This document shows, one piece after another, positions 43,356 through 51,660 of a stretch of DNA of 64,000 nt; within the stretch, counting starts at the first letter, position 1; the number at the start of each line of letters is the position of its first letter. Under the pieces are notes generated by a model, which was given only the letters and a program-made list of their open reading frames with translations, did no database searches and had not been told where the DNA came from. Position numbers and translations under genes: made by a program. The stretch is from Sphingobacteriales bacterium 44-61 (lineage in GTDB: Bacteria; Bacteroidota; Bacteroidia; Chitinophagales; Chitinophagaceae), in assembly GCA_001898405.1 (NCBI GenBank), contig MKTW01000011.1, forward strand, positions 595,039 through 659,038. The letters run 5' to 3'.

Positions 43356-43440
43356 AAAATTAAAGACTTAAGGGTTTACAGGTTTACAAGTTCCCGTACT
43401 CGATACAGTGACTTGCAAGCCGGTGAGCCCTTTAATTTTT
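43355..43440 (+). terminator. Composite hairpin after the SPFH gene
   Basis: An outer stem AAAAATTAAAG/CTTTAATTTTT (43355-43365 and 43430-43440) is perfect and encloses a weaker stem that ends at ACAAGT/ACTTGC. It starts at the SPFH stop codon. Its GACTTAAGGGTTTAC segment resembles part of the element at 5235-5287. The 158 bp beyond it to the ExbB gene show nothing else clear. Confidence 0.5.
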
Positions 43441-43598
43441 AGCCCCTTTCTTGTTAAAGTCCTCTAAAACTTCCCTTTCCTTCACAACGCGGCATTGTTT
43501 TTTTCGTTCAAGGACGTGGTTATTAAGGGCTGTTGATAATAAAAGAAAACCTATTTATATCGCTTGCCTTACATTTACGCACTTAAAGATGATCATCT

Positions 43599-44294
43599 AT
43601 GTTTGACCTTTTACAGATTGTTGATACGCTCGCAGGCGGTGCTCCGGGCAGCACAGCAGCAGGAAAAGAAGAGAGTATCCGTTTCTTTGATCTTATTTAC
43701 ATGGGTGGATGGGTCATGGTCCCGTTGGGATTGATGCTGCTTTTGACGGTTTATTTTTTTGCTGAAAGGCAGATCGCGATCCGCCAGGCTTCACGCATTG
43801 ATACCAATTTCATGAACATCATCCGGGATCATATTGTAAGCGGCAATATTGCAGCGGCCCGCAGTTTTGCAAAGAATACGAATAACCCTGTTGCAAGGAT
43901 CATTGATAAAGGCATTCAGCGTATTGGCAAGCCGATTGACAGTATCGATAAAAGCATGGATAATGTAGGCCAGTTGGAAATGTATAAGCTGGAGAAAAAT
44001 CTTGCAGTATTGTCATTTATTTCCAAAGCTGCGCCCATCTTTGGTTTCGTTGGAACACTGATCGGTTTGATGCAATTGTTTTCCAATATACACCGTGCCA
44101 ATGAAGTGGAGATCGGTGTGATCTCGCAAGGTATTTACACAAAATTGATAACTTCTATTACAGGGCTGGTGATTGGCTTGCTGGCTTATCTTGCCCATAG
44201 CTATCTCGATACACAGATCGATAAAGCGGCCAACAAAATGGAAGCGGCTTCTGCTGATTTCCTGGATGTATTGCAGGAACCAACCACCCGATAA
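43599..44294 (+). CDS. MotA/TolQ/ExbB proton channel family protein
   Basis: A 231-residue inner-membrane protein with three helices: about 32-52, 140-162 and 180-203. The block ISKAAPIFGFVGTLIGLMQL and SQGIYTKLITSITGLVIGLL holds the conserved proline, glycines and threonines of the ExbB/TolQ proton channel. It should form a pentamer around an ExbD dimer and energise TonB receptors (such as the SusC above) or a Tol system. The ExbD gene follows 12 bp later; no tonB is adjacent, so the partner is unclear. Confidence 0.93.
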   Translation: MFDLLQIVDTLAGGAPGSTAAGKEESIRFFDLIYMGGWVMVPLGLMLLLTVYFFAERQIAIRQASRIDTNFMNIIRDHIVSGNIAAARSFAKNTNNPVARIIDKGIQRIGKPIDSIDKSMDNVGQLEMYKLEKNLAVLSFISKAAPIFGFVGTLIGLMQLFSNIHRANEVEIGVISQGIYTKLITSITGLVIGLLAYLAHSYLDTQIDKAANKMEAASADFLDVLQEPTTR

Positions 44295-44306
44295 ACCGGC
44301 AGGCGA

Positions 44307-44705
44307 ATGAAGTTCAGAAAAAAACATAGAGAACACTCCGAGGTATTTACCGACTCACTGAATGATATTCTTTTCATTCTGCTGATGTTCTTTCTTATTA
44401 CCACTACAATGGCCAATCCCAATGTGGTAAAAGTGAACAATCCAAGAGGGACAAAAGATACCAAGGCCAAGCAGAATATTGTCGTTTCCATTAATAAAGA
44501 CCAGCAATTCTTTATCGGTCAGCAGCAGGTGGACCCATCCATGCTCGACAGCTTTGTGAAGCGGGAAGTGGACCGTATGCGTGCAACGGTTGACACACCC
44601 TCTGTGGTGATCAACGCTGACACGATCTCATACTATGGAGAAGTGTTCCGCGTAATGCAATCGGCCAAGAGGGCAGGAGCAAAAGTGGTAGCGAATGTGA
44701 AATAA
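44307..44705 (+). CDS. ExbD/TolR family biopolymer transport protein
   Basis: A 132-residue bitopic protein. A basic cytoplasmic tail is followed by FTDSLNDILFILLMFFLI, whose single aspartate in the membrane helix is the proton-carrying residue of the family. The periplasmic domain (about 45-130) has VVSINKDQQFFIGQQQVDPS and VVINADTISYYGEVFRVMQS. It pairs with the ExbB gene 12 bp upstream. The single ExbD is notable, since Bacteroidota TonB loci often carry two. Confidence 0.93.
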   Translation: MKFRKKHREHSEVFTDSLNDILFILLMFFLITTTMANPNVVKVNNPRGTKDTKAKQNIVVSINKDQQFFIGQQQVDPSMLDSFVKREVDRMRATVDTPSVVINADTISYYGEVFRVMQSAKRAGAKVVANVK

Positions 44706-44730
44706 TGAAATCGCCCCCTGGCAATACTTT

Positions 44731-45588
44731 TTAACTTTTATAACCCGCTTTTACCATTCTGTCTTTTCCCTGCATATCCTTTTTCAATTCAGCAGTATAA
44801 TTTTCATTGCTGAAATGCTGCATCACCTCTGCACCCAATCCTTCATGTATTTCCATGTAAATGCTTCCATCTTTTTTCAGATGTTCTTTTCCAAAAGCAG
44901 CAATGGCTTTATAGAATAGAAGCGCATCATTATCCGGCACGAACAAAGCCATGAAGGGCTCATAGTTCAGTACATTCGGCTGCATTTCTTCCTTGTCCTT
45001 TTCCGGTATATAAGGCGGGTTGCTGATAATGATATCAAAAGCGGGAAGGATGGAACGCCCGGAAGCAGACAAAAAGTTCATTTCGACAAAATTCACTTCC
45101 ATCCCTAAACTTTGAGCATTTTCACGGGCCAGGGAGAGTGCTCCTTTACTAAGGTCGCAGGCCCAGACTTCGGCTTTTCCCAATCTCCGTTTTAAGGCTA
45201 TGGCAATGCAGCCGCTACCGGTGCCTATATCCAGTATCCTGAGTTCATTGAGCGGGAATTTGCAGTTGGCAATCACCCATTCCACTAATTCCTCTGTTTC
45301 CGGCCGGGGAATCAATACGTTAGCGTCAACTTTAAACCTCAATCCACAAAACCAGGCTTCCCCCAGCACATATTGAACCGGTTCATGGGTGAGCAGACGG
45401 TCGAGGTACTGATCGAGCTGGGAAGCCTGCTCCGGACTCAACTCCTTTTTCGGATTATTCAGTCTTTCCGTGATTTTAGACCCGGTAATATGCTCTATCA
45501 CCCAATCGGTGATCGTAGAGGCTTCGCTGCTGGCATAAATAAGGCTTAGCCGGCTGGTGCCATACCTTCTCGCTTCCTGTATCGTCAT
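44731..45588 (-). CDS. prmC: Peptide chain release factor N5-glutamine methyltransferase
   Basis: A 285-residue enzyme that methylates the GGQ glutamine of release factors RF1/RF2. An N-terminal helical domain ends in HEPVQYVLGEAWFCGLRFKV; then come the SAM site ILDIGTGSGCIAIALKRRLG and the catalytic motif ISNPPYIP, which fixes the target glutamine. Length and motifs match E. coli PrmC (277). It is divergent from ribD with only 34 bp between the start codons. Confidence 0.97.
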   Translation of the reverse strand: MTIQEARRYGTSRLSLIYASSEASTITDWVIEHITGSKITERLNNPKKELSPEQASQLDQYLDRLLTHEPVQYVLGEAWFCGLRFKVDANVLIPRPETEELVEWVIANCKFPLNELRILDIGTGSGCIAIALKRRLGKAEVWACDLSKGALSLARENAQSLGMEVNFVEMNFLSASGRSILPAFDIIISNPPYIPEKDKEEMQPNVLNYEPFMALFVPDNDALLFYKAIAAFGKEHLKKDGSIYMEIHEGLGAEVMQHFSNENYTAELKKDMQGKDRMVKAGYKS

Positions 45589-45608
45589 GGCGGCAAACTT
45601 AATTCATT

Positions 45609-45616
45609 TACATTTG
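45609..45616 (+). promoter_or_regulatory. Promoter -7 box (TACATTTG) of ribD
   Basis: TACATTTG fits TAnnTTTG and ends 6 bases before the ribD ATG at 45623, so the mRNA should be leaderless or nearly so. It decides the ribD start against the in-frame ATG at 45557. Confidence 0.6.
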
Positions 45617-45622
45617 CGGCCG

Positions 45623-46696
45623 ATGAACAGCGGGGTTTCAATACAGACACACCAGGACTTTATGCACCGCTGCCTGCAACTGGCCAGGCAGGGGGCAGGG
45701 TATGTAGCGCCTAACCCGATGGTGGGGGCCGTACTGGTTCATCAGGGAAAGATCATTGGAGAAGGTTATCACCAGGTTTACGGAAAAGCCCATGCTGAAG
45801 TGAACTGCATTGAACAGGCTATTGCCAATGGTCATGCAGGTAAATTCCCGGAATCAGTGATGTATGTAACACTGGAGCCATGCGCTCATTTCGGCAAAAC
45901 GCCTCCCTGTGCCGACCTGATCATTCATCATCGCATTCCTGAAGTGGTCATTGGCAGCCGGGACCCTTTTAAACAGGTGGATGGAAAGGGGATTGAAAAG
46001 CTGCAAAAAGCAGGTATTAAAGTGACTACAGGAGTGCTGGAAAAAGAATGCCTTGAATTGAATAAACGTTTTTTTACTTTTCATACACTTCACCGCCCCT
46101 ATGTTATTCTGAAATGGGCGCAAACTGCTGATGCCCGGATCGGCACCATCAACCGCCGCCTGCTGATCAGCAATGAATACAGCAACCGGCTGGTGCATAA
46201 ATGGAGAAGTGAAGAGCAGGCAATATTGATAGGCACTAACACAGCACTGGCAGATAATCCTGAACTCACTACAAGGTTATGGCCCGGGCAATCACCTATC
46301 CGCCTGGTGATCGATATGGAACTTAAATTACCTGCGTCATTAAAAATATTTGCACCAGAGGGAAGGGTAATTGTATTCAATACCCGTAAGCAGGGCAAAG
46401 AAAACAATATTGATTATTACCAGGTGACGGAGGATACCAGCATCGTGCACCAAATACTCAATGCCCTCCGCCATTTTAATATCCAAAGCGTGCTGGTGGA
46501 GGGAGGAGCGCAATTACTGCAATCTTTTATTGACGAAGATGCCTGGGATGAAATAAGGCGGATAGAGAACCTTCAGTTAACAGCAGGACATGGATTGCCT
46601 GCACCCATCATCCGCCATGCAAGTCTTGCAAGCAAGCTTGAGCTGGGGCACGATAGCATACAATTTTTTGAACCCGATAAAAGCATTCGAAATTGA
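45623..46696 (+). CDS. ribD: Bifunctional riboflavin deaminase/reductase
   Basis: A 357-residue cytosolic enzyme for two steps of riboflavin synthesis: deamination of the pyrimidine and NADPH reduction of the ribosyl side chain. The N-terminal deaminase has GAGYVAPNPMVGAVLV, the zinc motif HAEVNCIEQA and CAHFGKTPPCADLII. The C-terminal reductase starts near RPYVILKWAQTADARIG and includes VLVEGGAQLLQSFID. No FMN riboswitch is visible, as the start follows the promoter directly. The yigZ-type gene overlaps its stop by ATGA. Confidence 0.96.
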   Translation: MNSGVSIQTHQDFMHRCLQLARQGAGYVAPNPMVGAVLVHQGKIIGEGYHQVYGKAHAEVNCIEQAIANGHAGKFPESVMYVTLEPCAHFGKTPPCADLIIHHRIPEVVIGSRDPFKQVDGKGIEKLQKAGIKVTTGVLEKECLELNKRFFTFHTLHRPYVILKWAQTADARIGTINRRLLISNEYSNRLVHKWRSEEQAILIGTNTALADNPELTTRLWPGQSPIRLVIDMELKLPASLKIFAPEGRVIVFNTRKQGKENNIDYYQVTEDTSIVHQILNALRHFNIQSVLVEGGAQLLQSFIDEDAWDEIRRIENLQLTAGHGLPAPIIRHASLASKLELGHDSIQFFEPDKSIRN

Positions 46697-47301
46697 TGAC
46701 CCTTGATTACTACAGTACCGTGGAAAGGCCCGCTTCTGCAGAGTACAAAGATCGCGGAAGCAAATTCATTGCCTATACATTCCCGGTAATGTCTGTCAAT
46801 GATTTTAAAGACCGGCTGGCTGATATTAAAAAAGAGCATCCCAAAGCCACGCATCATTGTTTTGCGTATCGTTTGGGATTGGATGGCCTTCAGTTCCGTG
46901 TCAGCGATGATGGAGAGCCTTCGGGTTCAGCCGGCCGCCCTATCCTTGGCCAGATAGACAGTAAGGAACTGACCAATGTGCTGATCATCGTAGTGCGCTA
47001 TTTCGGGGGCACTTTGCTGGGAGTGCCGGGGCTGATCAATGCGTATAAAACGGCAGCAGCACTGGCCTTGCAGGTGACGCCTTTTGTGCAAAAGCCTGTG
47101 CTTGTCAATTACCGCCTTCAGTTTGATTACACCCAGATGAATGATGTGATGAAAGTGGTAAAGTATTTTGATTGCGCTATCCTGAAGCAGGAGACCAACC
47201 TGTTTTGCATGATGGAGATCGGCATCCCGCGCAACAGGTTGGATGAAGTATTGTTTAAGCTGGAAGACTTGCGGACAATTGAGATAGAAAAGACAGCTTG
47301 A
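46693..47301 (+). CDS. YigZ/IMPACT family protein
   Basis: A 202-residue protein of the YigZ (UPF0029) family. KDRGSKFIAYTFPVMSVNDF, THHCFAYRLG, SDDGEPSGSAGRPILGQI and VVRYFGGTLLGVPGLINAYK are the diagnostic blocks of the N-terminal IMPACT domain; a smaller C-terminal ferredoxin-like domain follows. The biochemical role is unsettled. It is translationally coupled to ribD through a 4-bp overlap. Confidence 0.93.
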   Translation: MMTLDYYSTVERPASAEYKDRGSKFIAYTFPVMSVNDFKDRLADIKKEHPKATHHCFAYRLGLDGLQFRVSDDGEPSGSAGRPILGQIDSKELTNVLIIVVRYFGGTLLGVPGLINAYKTAAALALQVTPFVQKPVLVNYRLQFDYTQMNDVMKVVKYFDCAILKQETNLFCMMEIGIPRNRLDEVLFKLEDLRTIEIEKTA

Positions 47302-47375
47302 TCCTGTCAGGCCCGGAAAATAACCTTGCTGTTGCTTCAAAAAAGTCGTAACTTAAAAGGACTAAAGCTCTTTTT

Positions 47376-47771
47376 ATGAATCAGCATCTTATATCCCGCA
47401 TAGCCATTTGGCTGCTGGCCATCGTAATGCTTGTATTTGGTATTTATCATTTCAAGCGCCCCGAGAATTTGTTGATTTATGTTCCTACCTACTTGCCCGG
47501 GGGCATCATCTGGGTCTATTTTGTCGGTGTAGCATTTATACTGGCAGCGCTTTCGTTCATCACCAACCGGTTTGTTGCCATTGCAGGTTATCTTCTGGCT
47601 ATTTTGTTGCTCATCTTCGTTGTATTGGTACACTGGCCCAATTACAGTGAGGCCGGCGACCCTGAAATGAAGCAACTGGCTTTTGTGAACCTGCTGAAAG
47701 ATACAGCGCTTGCAGGCTTTGCCTTATATATTGCTGCAAATGCAAAACATCAGCGGCTTAACGAAGCCTGA
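47376..47771 (+). CDS. Small four-helix membrane protein, DoxX-like
   Basis: A 131-residue protein with four hydrophobic segments (about 8-27, 45-62, 67-88, 108-125). The pattern LLAIVMLVFGIYHFKRPENL and the pre-helix block LLKDTALAGFALYIAANA resemble the DoxX family, whose molecular role is mostly unknown. No cofactor motif is visible. Its last 22 bp overlap the convergent acyltransferase gene. Confidence 0.65.
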   Translation: MNQHLISRIAIWLLAIVMLVFGIYHFKRPENLLIYVPTYLPGGIIWVYFVGVAFILAALSFITNRFVAIAGYLLAILLLIFVVLVHWPNYSEAGDPEMKQLAFVNLLKDTALAGFALYIAANAKHQRLNEA

Positions 47772-48838
47772 TCCTGGATCTTTGAGCGGCCAAATCGTTC
47801 TTTTAGCATCAGCATCTTCTTTTCCAGGAGATGCCAGCTTAATATTGCTAATGGAAGGGTAATGAGAATTGTCATGAAAAAAAGAGGATAAGGGTTGATC
47901 CTTCCTCCAGTAAGCGCTATGATACATTGCTGTACAGGAAATGAGAATATATAAATGCCATAAGTAAAATCACCATAAATCGCTGTTTTATTCAGCGCTC
48001 CTTTTAAGTGAGCCAATTGAACAATGAAAACCGGGATTATACAGACCATCAGTAAAGACCGGTCAGGCGATTGGGCTGATAATATCAGGAAAATGGCTGA
48101 TAAGATAAGCAATAAACCCTTTTTCGTTTTGTTGAAGTCGATCCCCAAATGATAAAGCAGGCCCGAGTTAAAGAACAGCAAAGCATAAAATGCAATAATC
48201 CCCTGGAAAATACCCATATCGGAAAAATGCCACAAAAAAGCATTGGTAAAGCAAAATACATTGTACAGGGCAACAGAGAGCAGGTAGAAAAATCTTCTTC
48301 TTTGTATACTGAAAAAGAAAACGATCATGCTCACTATATAGAATCTTTCTTCGAGCACCAATGTCCACAAAGAGCCATTAACGCTATTCTGTTCTGTATT
48401 ACCGTCAAATACTCCGGGAAGGGGATATTGTATACCTGTTGGCGGGAAGATATTCCGGAGGTAACTCCAGGTGGCAGGCTGCGTAAAGTAGGACTTTATA
48501 TCCAGTTGAGTGAACAGGGGGCCGATCAGGAAGATGGAGAGCAGCGTTACAACTATAAGCAAAGGCTGTATCCTTAAAAACCTTTTCCATGCGAAGTTTA
48601 CTATGTTTCGGGAAGTTGTTGTGCTTTTTGTGATCAGGAAACCACTGATACAGAAAAAGATGCTCAAGCCGATAAAGGAAAAATGATATTTGCCGGTAAT
48701 GAGGGCCAGCGGGTCTTCACTGATCAGGCCCAGCAGTCCAAATGAATGGGTGAATGTAATACACAGGGCGGCAAACAGCCTGAGGAAATCAAAGTTATTT
48801 TCGAAACGCTTTTTATCCAGGGAGCTTTTGAAGGCCAA
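47750..48838 (-). CDS. Membrane acyltransferase, OafA/YrhL-type (acyltransferase 3)
   Basis: A 362-residue integral membrane protein with about ten helices. The N-terminal NNFDFLRLFAALCITFTHSF holds the R..(x)..H pattern of acyltransferase-3 enzymes, SFIGLSIFFCISGFLITKST follows, and SLWTLVLEERFYIV is the second family block. Members acetylate surface polysaccharides or peptidoglycan using a cytoplasmic donor. No partner hydrolase domain is fused. The target is unknown; the flippase at 7512-9011 is far away and need not be related. Confidence 0.9.
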   Translation of the reverse strand: MAFKSSLDKKRFENNFDFLRLFAALCITFTHSFGLLGLISEDPLALITGKYHFSFIGLSIFFCISGFLITKSTTTSRNIVNFAWKRFLRIQPLLIVVTLLSIFLIGPLFTQLDIKSYFTQPATWSYLRNIFPPTGIQYPLPGVFDGNTEQNSVNGSLWTLVLEERFYIVSMIVFFFSIQRRRFFYLLSVALYNVFCFTNAFLWHFSDMGIFQGIIAFYALLFFNSGLLYHLGIDFNKTKKGLLLILSAIFLILSAQSPDRSLLMVCIIPVFIVQLAHLKGALNKTAIYGDFTYGIYIFSFPVQQCIIALTGGRINPYPLFFMTILITLPLAILSWHLLEKKMLMLKERFGRSKIQDQASLSR

Positions 48839-48853
48839 GTGGAAAGGGTTTAA

Positions 48854-49741
48854 TTATTTAAATTGCTCACTAACCGTCAGCTCTTTGCTTCCCTGAATAT
48901 AACTATAAAATCCTTCTCCTGTTTTTACGCCCAGTTTACCGGCGGTAACCATATTCACCAGTAAAGGACAGGGGGCATATTTGGGATTGCCGAAACCTTT
49001 ATGCAACACATCAAGGATAGAAAGACAAACGTCCAACCCGATAAAATCTGCGAGTTGCAAAGGCCCCATCGGATGGGCCATGCCCAATTTCATCACCGTA
49101 TCAATGGCTTTTACATCTGCCACACCTTCATACAGGCTGTAAATTGCTTCATTGATCATCGGCATCAGGATGCGATTGGCAATAAAGCCGGGATAATCAT
49201 TCACTACACAGGGTACTTTATTGAGCTTTTGGCTCAGTTCAACCACTGTATCCGTTACATCTTTTTTTGTTGCATAACCATTGATCACTTCCACCAGCTT
49301 CATCACCGGCACAGGGTTCATGAAGTGCATGCCTATTACATGCCCGGGCCTTTTGGTGGCAGCCGCAATTTTGGTAATGGAAATGGAAGATGTATTGGAA
49401 GCGAGTATGCATCCTTCCGGAGCTACTTCATCGATCTGTTTAAAAATGGAAAGTTTCAGATCTGTATTTTCAGTAGCCGCTTCCACAATCAGTTGTGAAT
49501 CTTTCAGGCCAGCAAAGCTGGTCATGGTAGTGATATTGGAAAGGGCCCTGGCTTTTATTTCTTCGGTGATAAGGCCTTTATCAAGTTGCCTTTCCATGTT
49601 TTTGGTAATAGTGGCAATAGCTTTATCCAGTTGTGGCTTCGACAGATCCACGAGATTAACCAGGTATCCGTGCTGGGCAAAAACATGGGCTATCCCATTT
49701 CCCATTGTGCCGGCTCCGATTACTGAAACGGTCTTGATCAT
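48854..49741 (-). CDS. 3-hydroxybutyryl-CoA/3-hydroxyacyl-CoA dehydrogenase
   Basis: A 295-residue NAD(P)-dependent dehydrogenase oxidising (or forming) 3-hydroxyacyl-CoA. The Rossmann motif VIGAGTMGNGIAHVFAQHG opens it; ASNTSSISITKIA and the catalytic histidine in GMHFMNPVPVMKLVEVI follow, and NDYPGFIANRILMPMINEAI begins the C-terminal dimer domain. The size fits the short stand-alone 3HB-CoA dehydrogenase type. With the acyl-CoA dehydrogenase at 56276 it hints at fatty or amino-acid degradation, but they are not one operon. Confidence 0.94.
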   Translation of the reverse strand: MIKTVSVIGAGTMGNGIAHVFAQHGYLVNLVDLSKPQLDKAIATITKNMERQLDKGLITEEIKARALSNITTMTSFAGLKDSQLIVEAATENTDLKLSIFKQIDEVAPEGCILASNTSSISITKIAAATKRPGHVIGMHFMNPVPVMKLVEVINGYATKKDVTDTVVELSQKLNKVPCVVNDYPGFIANRILMPMINEAIYSLYEGVADVKAIDTVMKLGMAHPMGPLQLADFIGLDVCLSILDVLHKGFGNPKYAPCPLLVNMVTAGKLGVKTGEGFYSYIQGSKELTVSEQFK

Positions 49742-49769
49742 TATGGCAAATTTTGAATCGCTGAACGAA

Positions 49770-50411
49770 CTATTTATTCTTGAAATCCCCTCTCTTCCAT
49801 GCCTGGATAAAATCAGCCCAGGCAGCAGGGTTAAAGATATTCATGGGAGGCATCTGGCCCTGGTATACTGCACGGTTGGCAATATTTTTAAATTGGATAT
49901 TGGTTGCTTCCTGTCCGTCTCCGGGTACAGTACGCAGCAACACTCTTCGTTTGGCGGCACTGGTATTCTGACGGGCGATCTCAATATCATCATCGGGAAC
50001 TTTGGTGTTCACAAAATCCCTAGCAAATTGTTCAGGCGTTGGCCGGGGCTTGATGATAGTAGCGGGAAGGTATACCGTGTCCTGCACCATCAGTTGGATC
50101 ACACTGTACTGGTTCCCTTCCAGGTTCCGGGGGATAGTGATGGTTTTTGGTTTATAACTTACGTGTGAGAATTCGATTTCATCACCTTTCAGTACAACAA
50201 TGGAAAAAACGCCCTGGTCGTTGGTAATGGTACCACGGTTCTGACCTTTAATAGTAACACTCACGGCCGGTATGCCTACCAGGCTGTCAGCCGTCATGAT
50301 CACGCCATATAATTGAACTACAGAATCCCTGGCTGTTTCAAATTGCGCTTTCGCGATGGAGGGTACTGCTAAAAAGGCGGCAATCGCCAGGTATTGTATA
50401 AGTTTCTTCAC
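49770..50411 (-). CDS. Exported protein with carboxypeptidase-regulatory-like domain
   Basis: A 213-residue protein with signal peptide MKKLIQYLAIAAFLAVPSIAKA. Residues about 35-110 form a CarboxypepD_reg-like beta sandwich (LYGVIMTADSLVGIPAVSVT, NRGTITNDQGVFSIVV, EFSHVSYKPKTITI), the same fold found at the N-terminus of SusC proteins but here without a barrel. The C-terminal 100 residues (TIIKPRPTPEQFARDFVN, AADFIQAW-like end) are of unknown fold. Bacteroidota genomes often carry such proteins at the envelope with no assigned role. It shares a divergent promoter region with mrp. Confidence 0.75.
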   Translation of the reverse strand: MKKLIQYLAIAAFLAVPSIAKAQFETARDSVVQLYGVIMTADSLVGIPAVSVTIKGQNRGTITNDQGVFSIVVLKGDEIEFSHVSYKPKTITIPRNLEGNQYSVIQLMVQDTVYLPATIIKPRPTPEQFARDFVNTKVPDDDIEIARQNTSAAKRRVLLRTVPGDGQEATNIQFKNIANRAVYQGQMPPMNIFNPAAWADFIQAWKRGDFKNK

Positions 50412-50470
50412 GGTATCAAAAATAAGGACAAGTTGCGTAAATCAGTCAACAATTTAGGGCCGCAAGTGTT

Positions 50471-50478
50471 TACCTTTG
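50471..50478 (+). promoter_or_regulatory. Promoter -7 box (TACCTTTG) of mrp
   Basis: TACCTTTG fits TAnnTTTG and lies 33 bases before the mrp ATG at 50512, in the 100-bp divergent region. Confidence 0.5.
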
Positions 50479-50511
50479 CAGCTCGATCCCTTTTTAACAT
50501 AAGCTTTGAAA

Positions 50512-51606
50512 ATGACGAAAGAAAAAATACTGGAAGCCCTTGGAAACGTGCAGGAACCTGACCTGGGTAAAGATATTGTTACGCTGAATATGGTGAAGGA
50601 CATTGAAATAAATGGTAACTATGTTTCCTTTACTATTGTGTTGACCACGCCGGCCTGCCCGATGAAGGACATGATGAAAAATGCCGCCGTTAATGCCATC
50701 AAATTACTGGTGAATAAAGAGGCAGCTGTAAATGTGAAGTTCACTGCCAACACAACTACCAAACGTAATGATCCCGGCACGGTGCTGCCCAAAGTGAAGA
50801 ACATTATTGCGGTAGTGAGTGGAAAAGGCGGAGTGGGTAAATCCACCGTTTCTTCCAACCTGGCCCTGGCCCTGGCTGCCAGCGGAGCCAAAGTGGGGTT
50901 GATGGATGCAGATATCTATGGCCCCAGCGTGCCTATTATGTTTGGTGTAAGAGGCGAACGCCCGATGATGATCGAAATTGAAGGCAAAGGCATGATCGTT
51001 CCCCTGGAAAAATATGGTATTAAATTAATGAGCATCGGTTTACTGGTGGATGAAAAGAATGCTGTTGTATGGCGCGGACCTATGGCCAGCAGTGCTATCC
51101 GCCAGTTTGTAACGGATGTTTACTGGGATGAACTGGATTACCTGGTGGTAGACATGCCTCCAGGCACCGGCGATATCCATCTTACCCTGATGCAAACTGT
51201 TCCGGTTACCGGCACAGTGATCGTGACCACGCCACAGGATGTGGCACTGGCGGATGCTAAGAAAGGCATTGCAATGTTCGGGCAAGCGCAACTGAACGTG
51301 CCGGTGATAGGGCTGGTGGAGAATATGAGCTATTTCACTCCGGCAGAATTGCCTGGTCACAAATATTACATCTTCGGCAAAGAAGGTGGAAGACGACTGG
51401 CTGATGAGTATGATCTTCCTTTCCTCGGTCAGATCCCCCTGGTGCAAAGCATCCGTGAAGGCGGTGATAAAGGCGCACCCATTATGGTAAGCGACGATGA
51501 GATCACGAAGAAGGCATTTGAAGAATTCGCAAACCATGTGGTAAGAAGCGTATCTATGCGGAATGCAAACATGAGCACGGAAAAATTGGTGGAAACGGTT
51601 GGTTGA
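50512..51606 (+). CDS. Mrp/ApbC family iron-sulfur carrier ATPase
   Basis: A 364-residue P-loop protein that carries and transfers Fe-S clusters. The N-terminal MIP18 (DUF59) domain (about 1-85) includes TTPACPMKDMMKNAAVNAI. The ATPase domain has the deviant Walker A GKGGVGKST near 104-112, DADIYGPSVPIMFG, and VVDMPPGTGDIHLTLMQ. The CxxC that usually binds the bridging cluster after ENMSYF is absent here (SYFTPAELPGHKYYIFG). I start at ATG 50512, not the TTG at 50506. Confidence 0.95.
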   Translation: MTKEKILEALGNVQEPDLGKDIVTLNMVKDIEINGNYVSFTIVLTTPACPMKDMMKNAAVNAIKLLVNKEAAVNVKFTANTTTKRNDPGTVLPKVKNIIAVVSGKGGVGKSTVSSNLALALAASGAKVGLMDADIYGPSVPIMFGVRGERPMMIEIEGKGMIVPLEKYGIKLMSIGLLVDEKNAVVWRGPMASSAIRQFVTDVYWDELDYLVVDMPPGTGDIHLTLMQTVPVTGTVIVTTPQDVALADAKKGIAMFGQAQLNVPVIGLVENMSYFTPAELPGHKYYIFGKEGGRRLADEYDLPFLGQIPLVQSIREGGDKGAPIMVSDDEITKKAFEEFANHVVRSVSMRNANMSTEKLVETVG

Positions 51607-51614
51607 TCATGTCT

Positions 51615-51638
51615 GTTGACCAACCGGCAACGGTCAAC
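51615..51638. promoter_or_regulatory. Dyad GTTGACC/GGTCAAC upstream of the PaiB-like gene
   Basis: A perfect 7-bp inverted repeat with a 10-base spacer (51615-51621 and 51632-51638). A near-consensus -7 box TACCTTCG (51649-51656) lies 4 bases before the ATG at 51661, so the dyad overlaps the expected -33 region and could be an operator. It also begins 9 bases after the mrp stop. Confidence 0.35.
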
Positions 51639-51660
51639 GCTTAATCATTACCTTCGTTCC

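Noticed and set aside
45557..45622. Upstream ATG extension of RibD
   Set aside because: The extra 22 residues span the TACATTTG promoter box and overlap the prmC start. The family pattern begins after ATG 45623.
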